DNA of 64,000 nucleotides from Saccharibacillus sp. CPCC 101409 (lineage in GTDB: Bacteria > Bacillota > Bacilli > Paenibacillales > Paenibacillaceae). The translations under genes and the position numbers were made by a program. Positions 62,081-64,000 of this stretch are shown piece after piece. The DNA lies in NCBI RefSeq assembly GCF_030518235.1, contig NZ_JAULSA010000001.1, positions 954,217-1,018,216 of the forward strand. The letters run 5' to 3'. Numbering within the stretch: the stretch's first letter is position 1; the number at the start of each line of letters is the position of its first letter. The notes under the pieces were generated by a model that saw only the letters and a program-made list of their open reading frames with translations, ran no database searches and was not told the DNA's origin.

Positions 62081-62713
62081 ATGAATATTAGAGGAATCAT
62101 TCTTGAAGGTTACTCAAATTCAGGAAAAACATCATTACTGAGAGCCATAAAACAATATCAAGCACAAGATGAAACCTCAGAATCAAGTGTGGTTATATTT
62201 GGAGAACACTACTCTCAAATATTGAATAACGTCCATGGGAAGTTATTCCGATTATCTCAAGAACAACATATAGACTTATTGAGAAGCCGAGTTGATATGA
62301 TCAAGCAATTAAATGATTGGGCAAATTTTTTAGGTCCAGGTAGAAGGAAATCTAGAGGCCTCTTTTTTGTATTAGAAAGATTTCATTTAAATCATCGCGT
62401 TGCATTTTCTGAATCGAATGCTATTGAAATTACAGAATTAGAAAAACAATTATATGAACTTGGAGCTAAATGTATGATGCTCACGATTTCAAACGATAAA
62501 GTAGAAGAACGAATAAAGAGTAGAAATTCAGAGGACTGGCTCAATAAATCTAAGGAGTACATTGAACAAGCGTGTAAAGATTTAATTGAAACTCAAAACA
62601 ATCTTAGAATACAAGCAGCAAAGTCAGTAATACCAACCAAGGAAATTAACACAGATCATAAGAATTGGAATGAGTATGCAAGATTAATCATGGAAGACCA
62701 TGACTTCGCCTAA
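62081..62713 (+). CDS. P-loop NTPase/kinase-like protein of cassette 4
   Basis: Protein of 210 residues, AT-rich codon use. Walker A GYSNSGKT at residues 10-17 directly after a short beta strand, then VVIFGEHYS, a hydrophobic GLFFVLERFHL strand and an Arg-rich lid-like segment, a plan similar to nucleoside/nucleotide kinases; no exact family is named. Start ATG 62081 has AAGGAGGAA about 10 nt upstream; the frame from 62018 would start inside element 3. The stop codon lies inside the arm of element 4 (GCC-TAA-C), the compact layout of integron cassettes. Confidence 0.8.
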   Translation: MNIRGIILEGYSNSGKTSLLRAIKQYQAQDETSESSVVIFGEHYSQILNNVHGKLFRLSQEQHIDLLRSRVDMIKQLNDWANFLGPGRRKSRGLFFVLERFHLNHRVAFSESNAIEITELEKQLYELGAKCMMLTISNDKVEERIKSRNSEDWLNKSKEYIEQACKDLIETQNNLRIQAAKSVIPTKEINTDHKNWNEYARLIMEDHDFA

Positions 62714-62800
62714 CATAATATTTACGCTGCGGGCATACGCCCTTGGTCTGGCATTTGCCAGACACCCGACATGTGTCGGGTCGTAAATACAGGAACGTTA
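62707..62800 (+). repeat. attC-like cloverleaf element 4
   Basis: Outer stem TATTTACG/CGTAAATA (compensated change from elements 1-3), hairpins GGGC-ATAC-GCCC, GTCTGGC-ATTT-GCCAGAC and CCCGAC-ATGT-GTCGGG. The arm GCCTAAC fits the attC R'' consensus RYYYAAC. Confidence 0.87.
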
Positions 62801-62807
62801 TAAGAAC

Positions 62808-62954
62808 ATGAAATTCGACGGAAGAACAAGGATAGGGAAAGAACGAATAGAACGGGAAGTGGATTCACGCGAATCTTGGATTAGAAGTTTAGAAGCGCCA
62901 AAGCGTGTACGTTTCCATCCGGAAACTGATCCATCGAGAAGGAATGCGGATTGA
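62808..62954 (+). CDS. Second copy of the 48-aa cassette protein, uncertain
   Basis: Same frame as 61276-61422 with one base change (Arg to Ile at about residue 15). It is in cassette 5, a duplicate of cassette 2. The same doubts about coding apply. Confidence 0.4.
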   Translation: MKFDGRTRIGKERIEREVDSRESWIRSLEAPKRVRFHPETDPSRRNAD

Positions 62955-63039
62955 CTGAGAGAAGAAGGTGCGCTTCCATCCGGAAGCAGACTGGATTGGA
63001 GTTTGTGGGAGAAGGCAGAGAAGCCCGTCGATTTCACGA

Positions 63040-63135
63040 CATATAACAAAATATTCACGCGGCGAGCCATACGGCTCTGGGTCTGGCAGTCGCCAGACAC
63101 TCGACATCCGTCGAGTCGTGAATACGGTAACGTTA
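63040..63135 (+). repeat. attC-like cloverleaf element 5
   Basis: Same as element 2 through the GTTA end. It is followed by GTTAGCAG, the start of the last cassette, whose closing element should open with CTGCTAAC beyond the window. Confidence 0.87.
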
Positions 63136-63172
63136 GCAGAAAGATCACAGAAAATTATAAGGAGCATTGAAT

Positions 63173-63946
63173 ATGCCACTAGATTTGAAAAATTACTTAG
63201 TCATCGGAATTTCATCTAGAGCCTTATTTGATTTGACTTATGAGAACGAAATATATAGCTCGCAAGGATTAGAAGCTTATTCTAAATATCAGTTAGAAAA
63301 TGAAGAAGTGATTCTAAAACCAGGAATTGGATTTGGTTTAATTAAAGCTATATTGACACTTAATGAAGTAATTAAAGGAAAACGAAAAACAGAGGTTATT
63401 GTAATGTCTAGAAATAATGCAGATACGAGTTTAAGAATTTTTAATTCTGCAGAACATTATGGGCTAGATATCTCACGTGCTGCTTTAACAAGTGGAAGAT
63501 CAATTGTCCCTTATCTCGAAGCCTTTAAGGTAGACTTGTTTCTTTCTGCAGATGAAGAAGATGTTCAAAATGCCATTAATGCTGGTGTTGCTTCAGGTTT
63601 GATTTATAAAAGTGAAACTGAATATAATCACGAAATGATTCAAGAAATTAGAATTGCATTTGATGGAGATGCTGTACTTTTTTCTGAAGAATCTGAAATG
63701 ATATATAGAGAAAAAGGCTTAGAGGCATTTTTAGAACACGAAAAGATGAATGCAGAAAAACCATTGCCTGAAGGACCTTTTGCAAAGCTTTTAAAGACAT
63801 TATCGTATTTACAAGCTGAGTTTGGTGCAGAACATAATCCTATTAGAACTGCATTAGTGACAGCTCGTAATAGTCCAGCTCATAAAAGAGTTATTTTAAC
63901 ATTAAGAAACTGGGGTGTTAGAATCGACGAAGCTTTCTGGGTCTAG
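63173..63946 (+). CDS. 5'-nucleotidase (cN-I/PF06189 family), C-terminally short, in the last cassette
   Basis: Protein of 257 residues close to the cytosolic 5'-nucleotidase family: LVIGISSRALFDL, ILKPGIGFGLIKAILTLN, MSRNNADTSLRIFNSAEHYGL, FLSADEEDVQNAINAGVASG, IAFDGDAVLFSEESE, IRTALVTARNSPAHKRVILTLRNWGVRIDEAF. Full members continue with a LGGLDK segment and a tail of about 40 residues; here the frame stops at IDEAFWV. A shift of frame near 63936 would read FLGLE, so a small deletion may have cut the gene. Start ATG 63173 has AAGGAG 8 nt upstream. AT-rich. The stretch 63947-64000 has nothing recognised. Confidence 0.85.
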   Translation: MPLDLKNYLVIGISSRALFDLTYENEIYSSQGLEAYSKYQLENEEVILKPGIGFGLIKAILTLNEVIKGKRKTEVIVMSRNNADTSLRIFNSAEHYGLDISRAALTSGRSIVPYLEAFKVDLFLSADEEDVQNAINAGVASGLIYKSETEYNHEMIQEIRIAFDGDAVLFSEESEMIYREKGLEAFLEHEKMNAEKPLPEGPFAKLLKTLSYLQAEFGAEHNPIRTALVTARNSPAHKRVILTLRNWGVRIDEAFWV

Positions 63947-64000
63947 AATAAAAAGTGGACACGGAGTTAAGGGACACCGGATAATATGGAACAAAGAAAG

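Larger units (their letters stand above)
60917..64000 (+). mobile_element. attC-like gene-cassette array (integron-type), six cassettes, right end open
   Basis: Five structured elements of about 95 nt split the region into cassettes of 349, 335, 444, 753, 335 and more than 868 bp. All coding frames are on the + strand and end just before an element. The opening bases of each cassette and the opening bases of its closing element are reverse complements (GTTATCTG/CAGATAAC, GTTATATGC/GCATATAAC, GTTAGGCG/CGCCTAAC, GTTATA/TATAAC). The cassettes' composition is AT-rich beside the GC-rich host genes. No integrase is in the window; the array continues past 64000. Confidence 0.8.

Noticed and set aside
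61174..63135. tRNA genes, suggested by the cloverleaf outline
   Set aside because: There is no anticodon arm layout, no T-loop GTTCRA motif, no CCA end, and the outer stem is followed by TAAC/GTTA recombination ends.
61174..63135. CRISPR array
   Set aside because: The repeats are about 95 nt with spacers of hundreds of bases that contain genes, and no cas genes are present.

Overview
The window is a GC-rich Gram-positive chromosome segment, most like Paenibacillaceae (Paenibacillus or Saccharibacillus type). The evidence is strong AGGAGG ribosome sites, frequent TTG and GTG starts, YesM/YesN-type two-component systems beside CUT1 sugar transporters, the hemE-hemH-hemY order of the coproporphyrin-dependent haem pathway, an LPXTG surface protein, an LTA-synthase-family enzyme and Bacillus-like small conserved genes (DUF86, DUF1450, Dabb, L25/Ctc). 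No rRNA, tRNA, CRISPR array or riboswitch of a known class was recognised.

Layout. 1-4.7 kb: tail of a sugar ABC transporter operon with a GH51 arabinofuranosidase and a GH2 enzyme. 5.3-7.3 kb: a cytochrome P450 divergent from a PadR regulator. 7.6-22.3 kb: a plant-polysaccharide locus with a YesM-type sensor kinase, its AraC-type response regulator, a TetR/short-chain dehydrogenase pair, two transporter permeases, two nearly duplicate solute-binding lipoproteins, a GH106-like enzyme and a GH43 enzyme. 22.4-25 kb: a visibly AT-richer MFS exporter/TetR pair around one long operator palindrome. 25.2-29.4 kb: an HTH-only LysR fragment, a serine hydrolase, two tandem XRE-cupin regulators and an enolase-superfamily epimerase. 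29.9-33.4 kb: an iron module (AraC-SBP fusion activator, Fur box, siderophore-binding lipoprotein, nitroreductase). 33.6-37 kb: a UvrA-like ATPase and L25/Ctc. 37.3-41.1 kb: a secreted Pro/Ala-rich protein and a ten-repeat LPXTG protein. 41.3-48.3 kb: conserved small proteins, murI, an LTA-synthase-like enzyme and an RNA methyltransferase. 48.5-53 kb: an O-methyltransferase and hemEHY. 54-60.7 kb: a CapA-like protein, GDPD, a FAH-family protein, DUF92, TetR and Uup.

The outstanding feature is the last 3 kb (60.9-64 kb). Five copies of an approximately 95-nt element, each bounded by TAAC and GTTA, separate short AT-rich gene cassettes that all lie on the + strand. Each element folds as an outer stem enclosing three hairpins (a cloverleaf), and every stem shows compensatory changes between copies. 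The first bases of each complete cassette are the reverse complement of the bases that open the element at its end, exactly as R' and R'' behave in integron attC sites, and one 335-bp cassette is present twice with one difference and boundaries exactly at the predicted G/TTA crossover. This looks like an integron-type cassette array in a Bacillota chromosome, with an unusual branched recombination site and no integrase inside the window.

A second unlabelled repeat is a roughly 190-bp imperfect palindrome present twice (29.5 and 53.4 kb). It is built from four 25-nt units with identical 50-61-50 spacing at both loci.
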